Assembly (NCBI GenBank): GCA_973895155.1
Contig: OZ316892.1
Location: 25,978,001 to 26,042,000 of the forward strand
Reading direction: 5' to 3'
Origin: Marsupella aquatica
Lineage: Eukaryota; Marchantiophyta
Length of the DNA stretch: 64,000 nucleotides
Shown here one piece after another: positions 21,928 to 34,039 of this stretch; position 1 is the stretch's first letter; each line of letters opens with the position of its first letter. The notes beneath the pieces were generated by a model. It had not been told where the DNA came from. It was given only the letters and a program-made list of their open reading frames with translations, and searched no databases. The position numbers and the translations under genes were made by a program.

Positions 21928-24715
21928 ATGAGGAGGAGGAGTTCGGCTTTGTTGTTGTGGTGGAAAGCTTCCAGCCGGGCTTTTGGGCGGGGGAATCGTG
22001 ATATAGCCAGTGGTTCTCGAGAGTGGTCGCCGGTGATAACTCAGCCATTGGGTGACGAGGTCGTGCTGCCACAACAGTCGAGGAGATGGAGCTCGAAGAC
22101 TTCAGCACTCGCGTGGAATGGACCCACAGCAGCAGCAGCAACAGCAACCGGGGATTGTTTTCTGTATCCGTCGCGTGTCCAGAAGTCACATTTTGCCTCT
22201 TGTGCAGTAAAAGGTGTAGATATTGGCTTGCACAAAGGAGACGAGGGTCTCCTGCACGTGTTCCGCTGCGAGGTCGAAGACTGTACGAAGCGATTGCTGG
22301 TGAGTTACGGTATTCCTTGCCAAGTTCTGCCTTGTATCTGTAAGCTGATGTAGGCGAATTTTCTTCTGCATTGTTCTATTGCTGGATTTTTCTGATGCTG
22401 AAGATCATTATGTGTCCGGACATCGTTTCTTTTGGGATTATTCCTCGGTTTGTCCGAGTGTGCACTGTACTGAGGTCCAGTGGATGACTTTCTTCTAGAA
22501 CCTAATTTTAAAGTGCGCATATTACAAAGTGATACTTGCTTTGCACTTAGGCAGCGTAAGCTTGTTCATGCCTATTGTTGCCAGAAGGATCTCGACATCT
22601 TGGTCAGTTCTGATTAATCCTCCCTGATTCCGCCAATCCTAGACCTTTTTTTCTTTCCCTTTGAGCAAGCCTTGCGAGACAATATGGCTTTCTTGGTTAT
22701 GTGCTTCCCATTGGGCACATCTGCTTCCGCTGTACCTCATGCAGATTGTCACCCGCTTTCTGTCATGTCTAGAGCTATTTCCAGAGTGTCTGGAAACCTT
22801 ATCGTAGGATAAAATGTTTGACATAGACTTCGTGTCGAAGTGTTTTGCAGAACATCACACAGAGGAAACCACCCAAACCGTTCACAATTGTGAAGGACGA
22901 ACCTGGAGAGATGGAGATGACGTTGACTAGAATTTATGGGTTGGAAGACATCACTATGTCTTGTGTTCTGCAACTAGTGAGAAAAAATTATCAGCGCAAG
23001 CCGGAAGTCGGTGAAGACCCGGAGAGTCGAACGAAGATGTTGCAGCTGACGATTTCGATCACGAAAGGTGGCGTATCTCCCACTCTCGAAATCAGATGCG
23101 AGTGTTACCGGGATGGTTTTGCCATTCACCAAGTTGATCTACAATATGAAGACAAGGAACAGACAGTATACCGCCCATACTTCTCGTAAGCCTCTTCCAC
23201 ATACATTTCGAAGTAGGTGTACAAGATTTTGTTATTGTTCTGTGAGTTTGGTACCAAATGTATGGCCATAGGATGATTGAAGTTCACTCTATAAATGCCT
23301 GTTTGTGGGTTAAATTTGACCAGAGCATTCCCTCGCCCTGTACCGCCCTGCATCTTATTTTCATGTCTGGAGGCTAGACTGTGAAGGCAATGATTAAATT
23401 GTATCCGCGCTTCTGATGGGTCAAACCTGATGAAGATATCATCACATTGGTTGAATTTCTTCGTATGAGTTGTCACCCAATCCTATTGATGTCTCATTCC
23501 GTGGTAATTAGTAATCGTTTTCTCAGTCTGCCATTCGTTAGTTTCCGAGTCATTTACAGAACGGTTTACGATGGCTCAATGAATTATAGCTAATTGCTTT
23601 TATTTTAATAGGGGAGTCAACAGTTGAAGACGTTTCGATAAAAAAAAAACGAGTTGACACCGCTGTTCAGACGATGTATTAACTGAGATAGGCTTAGGGT
23701 CACTGTTGTATACGTTTCGAAAAGCGTTAACAGACGGATTGAACGAAAACCAAACCAGCGGCGCTTTAGTGAATATCAGCAATGCATGGGATGACACAGT
23801 AAGACATTGACGCGAAGGATGGTAGTGAACGGGAGGGGCGTGTGCTCAGGAGAGATGAATACTTTGCTACTCGGACGCGGAGATGTCCGTTAGCTATGTT
23901 GTCCTCTCTTGGCCGATTCTCGTATGTAGGATGGTTCGAGAGACTGAGGACGATGATTACATCCTATCCGCGCTTCTGAGGGTTCAAACCTGATGAAGCA
24001 TACTCGATATTGGTTGAATTTCTTCGTATGAGTCTTCAGTTGGTTGATCCATTTTAGATCCTACCGGTAGGTATAGGTGTTCGTCTTATCTTTTGGTATT
24101 CAGCAGTACTGAAATGAAACGAGGAATACATAAAATGAAGTCACCTACACATCGTGGAGGCAATGATTAAATACTATCCGCGCTTCTGAGGGGTCAATCC
24201 TTATGAAGTACACTTGATATTTGGTTGAATTTCTTCGTATGAGCCTCCACTGTCGTCTGAATTTCATCAGATTTTGAGGGTTTAGATTGATAATTCTCAC
24301 AGGTATCTACCTCACAGTCCCAAACTAAAGTTTTCATATGCAGAGGTGAATATGATTTTATCTAAGGATGTCTTGGTAGGCATCGTCCATTAATGGTTTC
24401 TTGCTGCCATTGATGTTATCTAAAGTCTGTCTGAAGCGGGTACATTCAGATTGACGTATTTTGCCTGGGAACTTAGGATGAGTTTTGGGACTTGAATCTT
24501 TAGTGGTCCTCGCCTCTTGATGCAGGAATGGCAAGGACGAGTTGGTGAATAACTTCCAAATATTTCTCTACGACAGAGGGCTGAATGCTGATCTTGCTGG
24601 TTACATTGAGAAGCACTTGGAGAGCAAAAGGCTATTAAAGTCAGCAGCCGCTTTCAAAAAAATGACCAGATTCCTAGAAGCGGATTCCTCTCCCAGCAGT
24701 CCCAGTGATGACTGA
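21928..24715 (+). CDS. MAM33: MAM33/p32 family mitochondrial matrix protein, 3 exons
   Basis: Exons 21928-22299, 22851-23185 and 24526-24715 join in frame to 298 residues. The first ATG giving a basic, serine/arginine-rich leader (MRRRSSALLLWW) was taken; such a leader fits import into mitochondria. The mature part matches the mitochondrial glycoprotein family: an acidic strand followed by EPGEMEMTLTR, a central LQLTISITKGG, then LEIRCECYRDGFAIHQV and VYRPYFS, and a C-terminal helix pair with LYDRGLNADLAGYIEKH and KKMTRFLE. Family members (human p32/C1QBP, yeast Mam33) form doughnut trimers in the matrix and support mitochondrial ribosome or respiratory assembly; plant members affect respiration and stress responses. 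The second intron (1,340 bp) hosts three snoRNAs. Confidence 0.9.
23381..23476 (+). ncRNA. Box C/D snoRNA, copy 1 in MAM33 intron 2
   Basis: It has a terminal stem GTGA/TCAC, a C-like box ATGATTA at 23390-23396, D' CTGA at 23413-23416, C' TGATGA at 23428-23433 and a D-like ATGA at 23465-23468. Guide TTGGTTGAATTTCTTC lies just before D and guide TATCCGCGCTT just before D'. Both are complementary to neighbouring parts of plant 25S rRNA (GAAGAAATTCAACCAA and AAGCGCGGGTA, the latter with one G-U pair). Confidence 0.82.
23944..24039 (+). ncRNA. Box C/D snoRNA, copy 2 in MAM33 intron 2
   Basis: It has the same boxes and the same two guides as copy 1. The terminal stem has a different sequence but still pairs: CTGAGGAC with GTCTTCAG, with one G-U pair. 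C' is a clear CTGATGA. Confidence 0.85.
24154..24250 (+). ncRNA. Box C/D snoRNA, copy 3 in MAM33 intron 2
   Basis: The terminal stem GTGGAGGC/GCCTCCAC pairs perfectly over 8 bp and differs from the stems of copies 1 and 2, which is compensatory variation. Guides are kept. C' has weakened to TTATGAAG. It lies 114 bp after copy 2. Confidence 0.85.
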
Positions 24716-27417
24716 TTCTCCTTGCTTCAAGTGGAAGCGTTGTTCACATCTCTTCCCACATGTTTATTGTGTATACACAGGACAGTTGCCTTTTTCACTT
24801 TTTGGAGCTGTGAAGTTGTAGGATGCGGAGGGAGAAGGCATCCTGAAACTGGCTAAGTAGCACCTGAGAACCCATCCTCGACATTTGCCAGTCCAACACC
24901 TAAACCACAGCTGCCCGGTCAGTATAAAGGCGCTTCTACGTCTGTCCGATTGCTGTGCTCTCGCGCCCAAATGAACAGTGCCCTCCTCGTATCCATGCCC
25001 GGAGCGTCGCTCCATGCTACCTCTCTGCCGTCCATTTCAGCCAATTCAAACGGATCATTTCCGGAGATTTCTCACAACATAAAGTTCTTGCAATCCGTTT
25101 TTTGCTAATCCACCATGATTCTACGTTATGATTCTACGTTTTGAACCATCAAGTCAACACGATCGTCAGCAAGGTTGTGAAATGGTAGTGAGAGCCTAAA
25201 GTTTAGAAACATTTAAATCTACATGCTATTGAAGAGTCCGTCTCAATGAGAGCTACTTTTAAGCTCTAGTCGAAATAGACCATTAATGTCATTGTACAGT
25301 ATGTTTAAGACGGCTTGTAATTTCTGTCTGAAATACCCTAAATCCTGTTTGAGAAGTTCGAAACTTGTAACTGCTAGCTGAAATACTGGATTTTGATGTT
25401 TCTAGCTGACATACTGGGTTTTGTGGTTTATGAAAATTGAACTTTCTTCTTTCGAGCTTGTGGTCGGCTCTTGTTTGCAGGGGGGGTGTAGTGAAGTCTG
25501 TGAGAAAGAGCAATGGATATAAAGCATGCTAACTTCGCGTACAAAAAATGAGATAAAGTTTATTTATATCCCTTCTAAAGTGATTGATGATGAACATGAA
25601 TGTTTCTTTGTATTGCAATGTGGAGTGTTCATGAATTGATTATCTCTCCTTATGAACTGTTACACAATTGCTATAATCCAGATTAGTCATGGTTACAACT
25701 TCACTAAATTTCATCTCAACCTTATTACTTATAAACATGACTATATAGAGACCCAAATGGTTGTGTTTATTGGGGTTTATTATATGACACTAAAAGATCA
25801 CAAGCTAGTCGCTCTTAAGGGCAAGTAAGTCATGGACATGATTTACCCAGTGACTAATTAAAGTCACATTGCAGTCATGTATAAACAAGGCTAGACTCCA
25901 TAATGGAGTCACAGATCAGTTACAAATGGGCATCAGTTACAAATGGGCATCAAGCAAGTCGCAACGTCCAGTATCAATAGTGATTTCTATTTTTTGGTTT
26001 CAACTTTTGCAGCCTAAGAGAACTCCCCCTCCTGTCCCCTGAGAGAACTCCCCCTCCTATCCCAACAAGAGGCATCGACAAAGGCGACGCTGTACAGGAG
26101 GGACCTATGGTTCCTCCTCAACCTCAGAAGCCCTAGAAGCCAAGGCAAGTCACCAGTGATAGAACTCCTCCTAAAGTAAAACCCAGTCCCTCGACAAAAA
26201 CCTTGGCAACCTGGCAATGGTCTCTCTATGCCCAACTGGGCTCCCACGAGGAGGAGAGTCAACACCCAATGAGGAAGCAAGAGTAGCAAGGACCAGGCAC
26301 CGACATCAGTGGAGTCACGCGCTAGCCAGTCTAAAGGAAGACGAAAGGCCCGCCAAAGCAGGGGCCACAAGGGCACAGGAATTTGGGTACAAACGAGGAT
26401 GCTGAAAACCGGGATAAAGGGCAACAAGGACATCCAGGTGGGCTAGCCAATCCCAAGAGAATTGGGGGGGGGGGGGCGCAGATGGGGGAGGTGGAAGGGG
26501 GGCAGGGGGAAGCACGAAGGAGGAGGAGGCACGAAGAGTAAGACATGAACGACGATGACAAGTTGGACCAGATAGTTGGTACTAACTGTGACATGAGGAG
26601 AGACAGAATGAGGGGTGGAGGAGGGTGAAGCCAAGGAACAAGAGTGGCAGGGGGAACTACTGTAGGATAGGAGGGAGGTTCCATGGGAAAATGCTGGGAT
26701 AAAGGGTGGGGAAAAAAGAAAAGAAAAGAAACGGAACGATGAGAAAAGAGTACAAGAACCAACACCAGAAAACACAAGCAGAAAAGTAGAAATGAAGAAA
26801 CAATGGATGGATGTCCAAGTCAAAAAACCTCAACACGGTAGTGGCAAGCCACGCTGAACACATAAACACCTAGTGGCCCGATGAAACGCCTCCAAGAACA
26901 AAAAACCCGTAGGCGCAGAGCCAGAGTGCAAACAGGTACCGCCCTAGGTGAAAGCCAGCCCAACCAACCGAACCAGGTCCAAGGCAACCCGGCCCGTATC
27001 CGCAAAGGAAGACCGGGGGCACAAACCCAAAACCCAACCTAGGTGGGGCCGACCTTCCCGGGCGCAGGGCCGAGCCGGGAGCGTCAGCCCCGGAGGACGA
27101 CCTCCGCTCCAAGGACTCGGGGGACGCCCATTGTCCCTTCAAGTACCCCGCGCACCTCCCGAAACGCCTCGGCAGCCGCTCCCCGCCTCGCGCCTCGCTC
27201 GCCGCTCGTCGTTGTCCCTTCAAGTACGCCTTCCCTGAAGAGAGGCTTCTGCTGCTACTGTGATTCTGGCTGGAATGCTAAAAACCTTAAACCCTGAATG
27301 AACCCTTTTGCGCGCTCACACTTCTGTTCTTCGCTTTCCACATTGCTCTCGTAAACCCACAGAGCAACCCTAGTAGTCGCACACTCATTTCCAATAGCGA
27401 TTCTGCCATAATTTATC

Positions 27418-27420
<3 letters not shown>
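24716..27420. other. Intergenic stretch between MAM33 and IMPDH
   Basis: No gene is recognised. From about 26000 to 27250 the composition changes to GC-rich, with a poly-G run at 26464-26476. Proline-rich minus-strand frames there look like by-products of the skewed composition. This may be part of an old transposon. 27050-27420 is probably the IMPDH promoter and 5' leader. Confidence 0.5.

Positions 27421-27457
<37 letters not shown>
27421..27457 (+). repeat. (AG)18 microsatellite touching the IMPDH start codon
   Basis: An uninterrupted AG run plus one A ends directly at the ATG. It should be the last part of the 5' untranslated region. Confidence 0.95.
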
Positions 27458-27460
<3 letters not shown>

Positions 27461-29777
27461 GGGCAGAATGGGGGAGGATTTTCAGGATTCGAGCACGATG
27501 GATGGACGGCAACAGAGATTTTTGGAAGAGATTATTGTTACACTTACGACGACATAATCATGCATCCTGGGTTCATCGATTTCCCGGCAGATGCAGTCAA
27601 TCTCACATCAAAGCTGACGAAGAACATCGAATTGAGCACTCCCTGCATCTCGTCCCCCATGGACACGGTGACGGAGTCGTCCATGGCAGCAGCGATGGCA
27701 GCCGTGGGAGCAATTGGATTCGTGCATTACAACAACTCGCCGGTGGAGCAGGCCAATCTTGTGAAGGCCGCGAAGAATCAGAGAGTGGGATTCGTGTCTG
27801 AGCCTGTGTGTATGCGGCCCGATGACACGATTCACCAAATTGATGTGCTCAAGAGTAGCAAGGGGTTCTCATCGGTTCTTGTGACAGAAGATGGTACAAA
27901 GGGTTCGAAGCTCCTTGGAATTGTCACGAGTAGGGATATAGATTTCGTTTCTTCTAGAAATACAGAACTCAGGGAGGTGATGATCACCGACCTTGTCACG
28001 GCTAGGGCAGGCACGAGTTTGGAGGATGCTTCTCAAATTCTGATTCGCAGCAAGAAGACATTGTTGCCTCTAGTGACCGACCACGGCGAGGTGGTGGAAT
28101 TGCTGTGTAGAACGGACTTAAAGCGCCAGTCCGCAAACCCCAGGTTGGGCGCCCCCTCGGTCGGAGATGATGGGAAGTTCCGCGTGGGAGCGGCTGTGGG
28201 AACTAGGGACAGTGACAGGGAGAGGCTCAAGCTTCTGGTGGATGCTGGCGTGAACGTTGTCATCCTCGACAGCGCCCAGGGCAGCTCCCAATATCAAATT
28301 GATATGCTGTCCTACGTGAAGAAGAACTACCAACAGCTCGAAGTGATCGCTGGAAATGTGGTGACTTCTAGGCAAGCGTGTCGTTTGATTGAGGCAGGGG
28401 CTGATGCACTACGAGTCGGGATGGGTTCTGGCTCAATTTGCACCACACAGGAAGTTTGCGCTGTTGGCCGCGGCCAGGTACATTTTTCTGAATATATTTG
28501 TTGAGAGACCCTTTGTTCCCAATGTCCAAACTTTCCTTCACAAGGTTAGACAAGAGGAAAGGAATTGTACTGGGGATGGTATGGTCAATTCCACTGCGCT
28601 ACAGTCAGCACGATGACAGTTCCACTTCAACTCTTTTCCGGGCTTTGATGCTGTCAAGTCCTCGAATCATTTATTGAGTACGATGATACTCCTCCCATAG
28701 TAGAGGTGGCGACTGAATTAATCCATGCACGAAAGAAATGTTCTTCCCGGGAATTAAGACAAATGGGGTGTGGGGTTGAAGAGCTGGCACAGTATACAGT
28801 CAGTTCACTTGGGCAAAATCTGGGATGACATCTATTGAGGATGATAAGGCCGCTGAGCGAGGGAGAAAGAAGAATCTGTGTTTAGTGTAGTGGTCAGGAA
28901 CTATTCGAAATCTCGTTTGAACCTAATTCCCCTTTTGTGGTTTGGATGCCTCAGGCAGCTGCAGTGTATCAAACGGCTCGTTATGCAAAGACTTTTGGTG
29001 TTCCTATCATTGCAGACGGGGGAATCTCCAATTCAGGGCACATTGTCAAGGCTCTTGCTTTGGGTGCCTCGACTGTCATGATGGGCAGCTTTCTTGCTGG
29101 GACTGAAGAGGCTCCCGGAGATTTTTTCTATCAGGTGGGTCTTTGATGTAATTCATTTTTGGTTCTTGGACTCTGGTTGCCTTCTAAGGAATTGACCAAT
29201 GTTGAAAGACAACTAGTTGTTGTGTTGATTGTTTTCATTCTATTTGTGTGAGCAGGATGGGCGTAAGCTGAAATCTTACCGAGGCATGGGCTCATTAGAG
29301 GCTCAAGCAAAAGGAAGCGATACTCGTTACTTGTCAGACAAATCACAAATGAGAATAGCCCAAGGAGTTTCAGGTGCGGTTGCAGATAAAGGCTCGATAC
29401 TCCGTCTGCTACCCTTCACAATGCAAGCAGTACGGCAAGGATTTCAAGATTTGGGGGTACAGTCAGTCCCAAAACTTCATGAGGCCCTCAGGTCTGGAGA
29501 AATTAGAATGGAGGTCTGCATCTCCACCTTACCACTTGTTCTTGATTGTTCTCAGTGAATTTTTTTCTCTTTTCCCGAATTCGAATTATCAAAGCTTCTG
29601 TCTACCATCTAAGGGTGCCAGCAATAAATAGTGTTTGGGATTTTGTGTTTGGGCTATTGTCCGCATTCTTTCATACCAACTTCTTGGTGGTTGACTTTTA
29701 TGCAGGTACGCACAGGTGCCGCACAAGCAGAGGGTAACGTACATGGTTTGGTCTCCTATGAGAAGAAGAGGTTTTGA
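27458..29777 (+). CDS. IMPDH: Inosine-5'-monophosphate dehydrogenase, 4 exons
   Basis: Exons 27458-28477, 28955-29134, 29256-29513 and 29706-29777 join in phase 0 to 509 residues, the normal length for plant IMPDH. The enzyme oxidises IMP to XMP with NAD+, the first committed step to GMP, and acts in the cytosol as a tetramer. Visible landmarks: the N-terminal [18 protein letters not shown], a CBS pair between about residues 113 and 235, the GAAVGTRD segment, VVILDSAQG, the catalytic loop [11 protein letters not shown] with Cys328, and after the intron [10 protein letters not shown], the MGS of the phosphate site, the flap around YRGMGS, and the C-terminal [10 protein letters not shown] and SYEKK. 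The start follows an AG microsatellite. A recent PCR-like duplication or break was not seen; the gene looks functional. Confidence 0.96.
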
Positions 29778-30174
29778 GCATAGGTTTACAGTACAACTGT
29801 GAAAATTTTGATAGACTTTAGGAAGGAAACAAGGCAAGAAGTCGAAGTGAGCGACTTTGGCAGCAACGTGGAAAAGAAGTTCCAGGGGGATATTGTTGAA
29901 CCGTTGTGATCAACAGATTTTTTATTCCATCACTGTAGATGTAACTTTTAATAGTTTACCACCATTCTTAGTTTGAAAACCACCATTGAGGCAACATCGA
30001 ACATGCGGGTGTGCCAATATGATCCTGGTCAGTCTGCAAATCAATATTTTGTCAATGTGTCCATCTCAATTCCAATCTCCTTGAATGACAAATTGTTATT
30101 GAATCTTTCCTTCAAAACCTGAGATTACTCATGGGATCCAAATTTAATCACTCTTTTGCCTGACAGGTGAGCAG
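29778..30174. other. IMPDH 3' flank
   Basis: This should contain the IMPDH 3' untranslated region. No other feature is seen up to the inverted repeat. Confidence 0.5.
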
Positions 30175-30860
30175 TCCTCATTTCTGTATGGCCAATCAAG
30201 ACACCTTGGTGTTCTAGAATTACTATCATATGACTTGGAGCAAAACACTTTCGATTTGAAACGATATCCAGACGATCCTAAACTGGCTAATGCTTACGGA
30301 GGGTAACGATATCCAGACGATCCTAAACTGGCTAATGCTTATGGAGGGTACCAACCGGACAAACAAATGTTTGCAGAAGCGTCACAAGTTAGAATTGTAC
30401 AACATTTTTGTTTTCACTAACCACTGTCTTAGGGATTCATCAAAAGATTTGTTGCTCGACTTGCTTGCTACTTGCCATGAGGAACGCCATCATCAACCAG
30501 ATCGGCAAGTTGTACAAAATTTTTAAGAACTCATCATTTTCTGCACCTAAAACATGTTGTGTTCCACTTGAGTATTATGGCAACCCAAACGAACCCTTAT
30601 GGCCTTCTCGAATGGTGTCTGCTGTTGCCAAACCATGTGGATGGGTTTGACCACATCTCAGATTGGAAAGAATGGATTACTCTCCAAACAAATTGTGGCT
30701 GCAAATTTAATGTCTTTCAACCTAACTTTGAGTCTCCTTCTGATGGGCAACTCCTTGAAAGGTTTCTGTTCCCACGACTTTAGGTGACATAACATTTCTT
30801 CATTGCTCTCTTCTTCCTTCGGTATGCTATCCTGGTTCTGAATGTTTATTACAGATCAGA
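30175..30860 (+). repeat. Plus arm of a divergent inverted repeat, gene-like fragment
   Basis: It matches the reverse complement of 31235-31885 along its whole length, at very roughly three quarters identity by eye. Shared blocks include ACCTTGGTGTTCTAGAAT, TATCCAGACGATC, CATCATCAACCAG, TCTCAGATTGGAA and ATTGCTCTCTTCTTCCTTCG. In one frame both arms read RDLGVLE/RHLGVLE and YPDD..LANA. A 38-bp piece (CGATATCCAGACG...) is tandemly duplicated at 30263-30348. The source gene is not recognised; stops and shifts make it non-coding now. Confidence 0.75.
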
Positions 30861-31234
30861 GCTTGTATTGATATCTTGAGATTCCTTCCCCGTCAGATTA
30901 GTTTTGAGTCTCCGGAGGACTGTTTGATTTCTGTGATTAGCCCGGTACACTAGGGACATCGATTTCTGTGATTGGCCCGGCATACTAGTCATACTGTCCC
31001 AGCTCCATTCCAACTGTTTGGTGTTGGCTCCTCTCTTCTTGGTCACGGCCAGTGCAGGTTCTTTGACTTGCACCATCTATTTTACAGCAAACAAACTCTA
31101 TGTAAAAGTTGCCTAAGTTGGCCCTTCTGGTCTTCAGTGAAGTTAAGTAACTGGCTATTACTTCGTTTGGCCCTTTCTTTTCTTCAGTGAAGTTAAGTAA
31201 ATTGGCTTGTTTTTCTTAATATCAGGACAAGCCC

Positions 31235-31885
31235 TGGTCTCATAATAAACAGACAGAACCGGGGGATATCGAAGGAAGAAGAGAGCAATGAATAAAGGTT
31301 GTCGCTTAGATCTCGGTAAGAACAAGCTTTGGGAAAGTTGCCAATTGGAATGAGACTCAAAGCTAGGTTGGAAGATATGAAAGATCAAGCCACAACTTGT
31401 TATTGGAGTAGTCAATTCCTTCCAATCTGAGATGAGATCCCATCCATTTGTTTGGTTCTGCTTCACTGATACCCAACAAAAAGGCCATAGGGGTGCGTTT
31501 GGGTCTGTAATAAAGCTCTTGTGGAACAGAACATCTTCAGGGTGCAAAAAATGATAAGAGATTAAATTTTATTTTTTTGTCTAACTTGCTGACCTGGTTG
31601 ATGATGAAGTTATTGTTAACAGGTGTACACCAAGTCTTCCAATGAATCCCTCAGACATAATATTCAGTGAAAACAAAAATGTCAAATTATCTTCATTGAC
31701 CTCCTACAATTCTAATTTGTTTGATCTGTCACTTTTGCAAACATTTGTTTGCCCCATCCGTACCCTCCCTAAGCATTAGCCAATATATGATCGTCTGGAT
31801 ATGGCTGCAAATTGAACCTATTTTGTGCCATGTCATATGAATATTCTAGAACACCAAGGTCTCTTGAATAACCAGCAAAATGGAA
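31235..31885 (-). repeat. Minus arm of the inverted repeat
   Basis: This is the counterpart of 30175-30860. On the minus strand it keeps longer open frames than the plus arm (for example SRDLGVLEYSYDMAQNRF). Similarity may continue outward to about 32090 (CATCAGGATCA). About 370 bp separate the arms; that spacer has a short duplication of TCTTCAGTGAAGTTAAGTAA near 31131-31200. Confidence 0.75.
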
Positions 31886-33744
31886 AGGAAAAAGGGAGGG
31901 TGTGACCATAGTGTAACATGGAAAGTAAATTGCTTGAGACATCGGCCCCATTCATGTCTTGCCCTTCACAAAGCTTGAAGAGCTTAATGTGTTGATCCTG
32001 ATGGTTGTATTGCACCCGAACACCATACTTCAGTGTGATCTCCGCATGATAAACATTTGCTTCTTGGAAGATGACCTTAAATTGTGGGGCTGTTTGATTA
32101 TGGTGAATTTTGTTATAACCACAAGATGAGCCTAAAGGGTGCCATTGTCCACCTTTTCCATTCCCAAGCTCTCACTTTTCCCATTTACATGCACTTCTTT
32201 AAATTCAGCTGCCACACAACATCACTTATCAACAATTATATTGTCAACTTGCTAGCATTGGACCTTAGTATCAACAAGATTGTCAACTCACTGGCATTGG
32301 ACCTTAGTATACACAAGATTGTCAATTTTGCCAGCATTGCACTAGTGATAAATCTCACTAAGAAAGCGCAATCCCTCTCTAGATGGTGCTCTAACTGAGG
32401 GCATAATTGAAAGTAGGGAGAACAAAAACACGGATGGGGTCAAAGATAAATGAAATAGCCATAAAAGCTATGGAAGCACATAAAGTATCCCACACGATGG
32501 AGATGTCGAGTGCATACCTGAGCAGGCAGTTTAGATGTGCTGGTTTAGGACTCCTAGGTGTTCACTAAATAAGTTCACTATAAACATGAGGCAAATTGCC
32601 CGAATGCAATGATGTCTGCATCATACAATCCAAAGAAAATGTGACGAATAACCTCACCAAAACCCAAACCAATCCCTAAACATCCCTTGCAGATTGCGCA
32701 AAAGTCCTCAAAAGCAGTATGCAAATATAACACCATGATTGTGCAACAGTATGCAATGTTGGGATTGAAGAATGCTTACTTTCCAGTGCAGGGAATGTTT
32801 GTGCGCTCCTGTGTGACCCACCGGTGGCGAGTATTTAGTGAGTGTCTTCAAACCAGTCCATGGTCGATAGTGGGAGACCGTGAGGATGGTATGTGCCTCT
32901 CCTGCCCAGATTTTCAAAAGACGGATGGGGACGGAAAGTTGCTATTATCCTCAATTAATACTGCCAGAACATAAACCGACGTTTGCTTCTTCGGTTGGGC
33001 AGGTTGCATTGGGCTTAGGGATAGGCAGCGTACAGTGGCCCACTAATCCTGGACGGCATTAACTTGACATAGATTTGACTTAGGGTATTCTGCTTGAGTT
33101 TTGGATGCAGAGTTTAAGGTTACAGTTTATGTTCTGCAATATGCTCGAAGGGGACTTTTGAGGTTTGGGATTTCCTGTAGATAATGCGGCCTCGCTCAGT
33201 AGTAGTGCAACCTCGGAAGGGAAAGCCTGCGGTTCTACCAGAGGCAGAATGGGTCAAATTCCTGCATGCCAACATTGGATGAGAGCCAAGAATCCGTCCC
33301 ACAGGAGAACATGTACGGTATTAGCATGGAATCATTTACCCTGCAAGTTTCTTTTCTCTCATCTTTATTTACCTTTTCAAGGAATGGGTGATCAGGCTTG
33401 CTATTAAAAAACCAGGGTCCACTTTCCACCCTCCTTGCGTCACTAACATGTACATATATTTATATATTTATGTTTTCAAGGAACAGGTGATCAGACTTGC
33501 TATTAAAAATCATGGTCTTTCCACCCTCCCTTGCCTTGCCTTCATATAGCATATATATCAGTCTGCAAAGAACAAAATAGCCAAACGTGGAGACCCAATA
33601 AAGGGGGGAAGGGGGAAGACCCCAAGGAGGTCCAAAGAGGCGCTGCAAACTCGAGAGTCCCTGCCACAACGCATCCATTAGGTAAAGGAAAGAAAATATA
33701 TCAAACTGTCAAAAAGCAGGGGCGCTGAACCCGGAGACAGTATC
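31886..33744. other. Intergenic stretch, no gene recognised
   Basis: It contains two small direct repeats (AACAAGATTGTCAACTC type at about 32245-32330, and an AGGAAYRGGTGATCAG block at 33380 and 33480). 33560-33740, read on the minus strand, resembles 53880-54030 (CTTGGGGTCTT, C-run, TTATTGGGT), so both may be 3' parts of one retroelement family. Confidence 0.4.
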
Positions 33745-33960
33745 CCACTGGCCAAAACCCAATTAAAGGAAAACAAGTATCCCACTGGCCAAAACCCAAT
33801 CAAAGGAAAACAAGAATGAAGCCCATTAGGCCAAAAACCACCAAAACCCAATCAAAGGAAAACAAGAAAGAAGCCCAAAAGGCCAAAAAACCACCAAAAC
33901 CCAATCAAAGGAAAACAAGAAAGAAGCCCAAAAGGCCAAAAAACCAAAAAGACCAGGCAC
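33745..33960 (+). repeat. Tandem repeat of AACCCAATCAAAGGAAAACAAG units
   Basis: Five imperfect units of about 35-53 bp share CCAAAACCCAATCAAAGG and AAAACAAG, with AAGCCCAAAAGGCCAAAAAA in the later ones. There is strong purine/cytosine strand bias. Confidence 0.85.
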
Positions 33961-34039
33961 AAGAAAGAAAATGGCCAAATTAGCCTATCAAAAAAAGCAT
34001 ACGGTAATCCAGGACCACAAGAAAGCCAGACCATCATCG

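Noticed and set aside
26331-26777. Proline-rich minus frames around 26.3-27.0 kb
   Set aside because: They come from purine-skewed, GC-rich sequence; several overlapping frames look alike and none has a domain.
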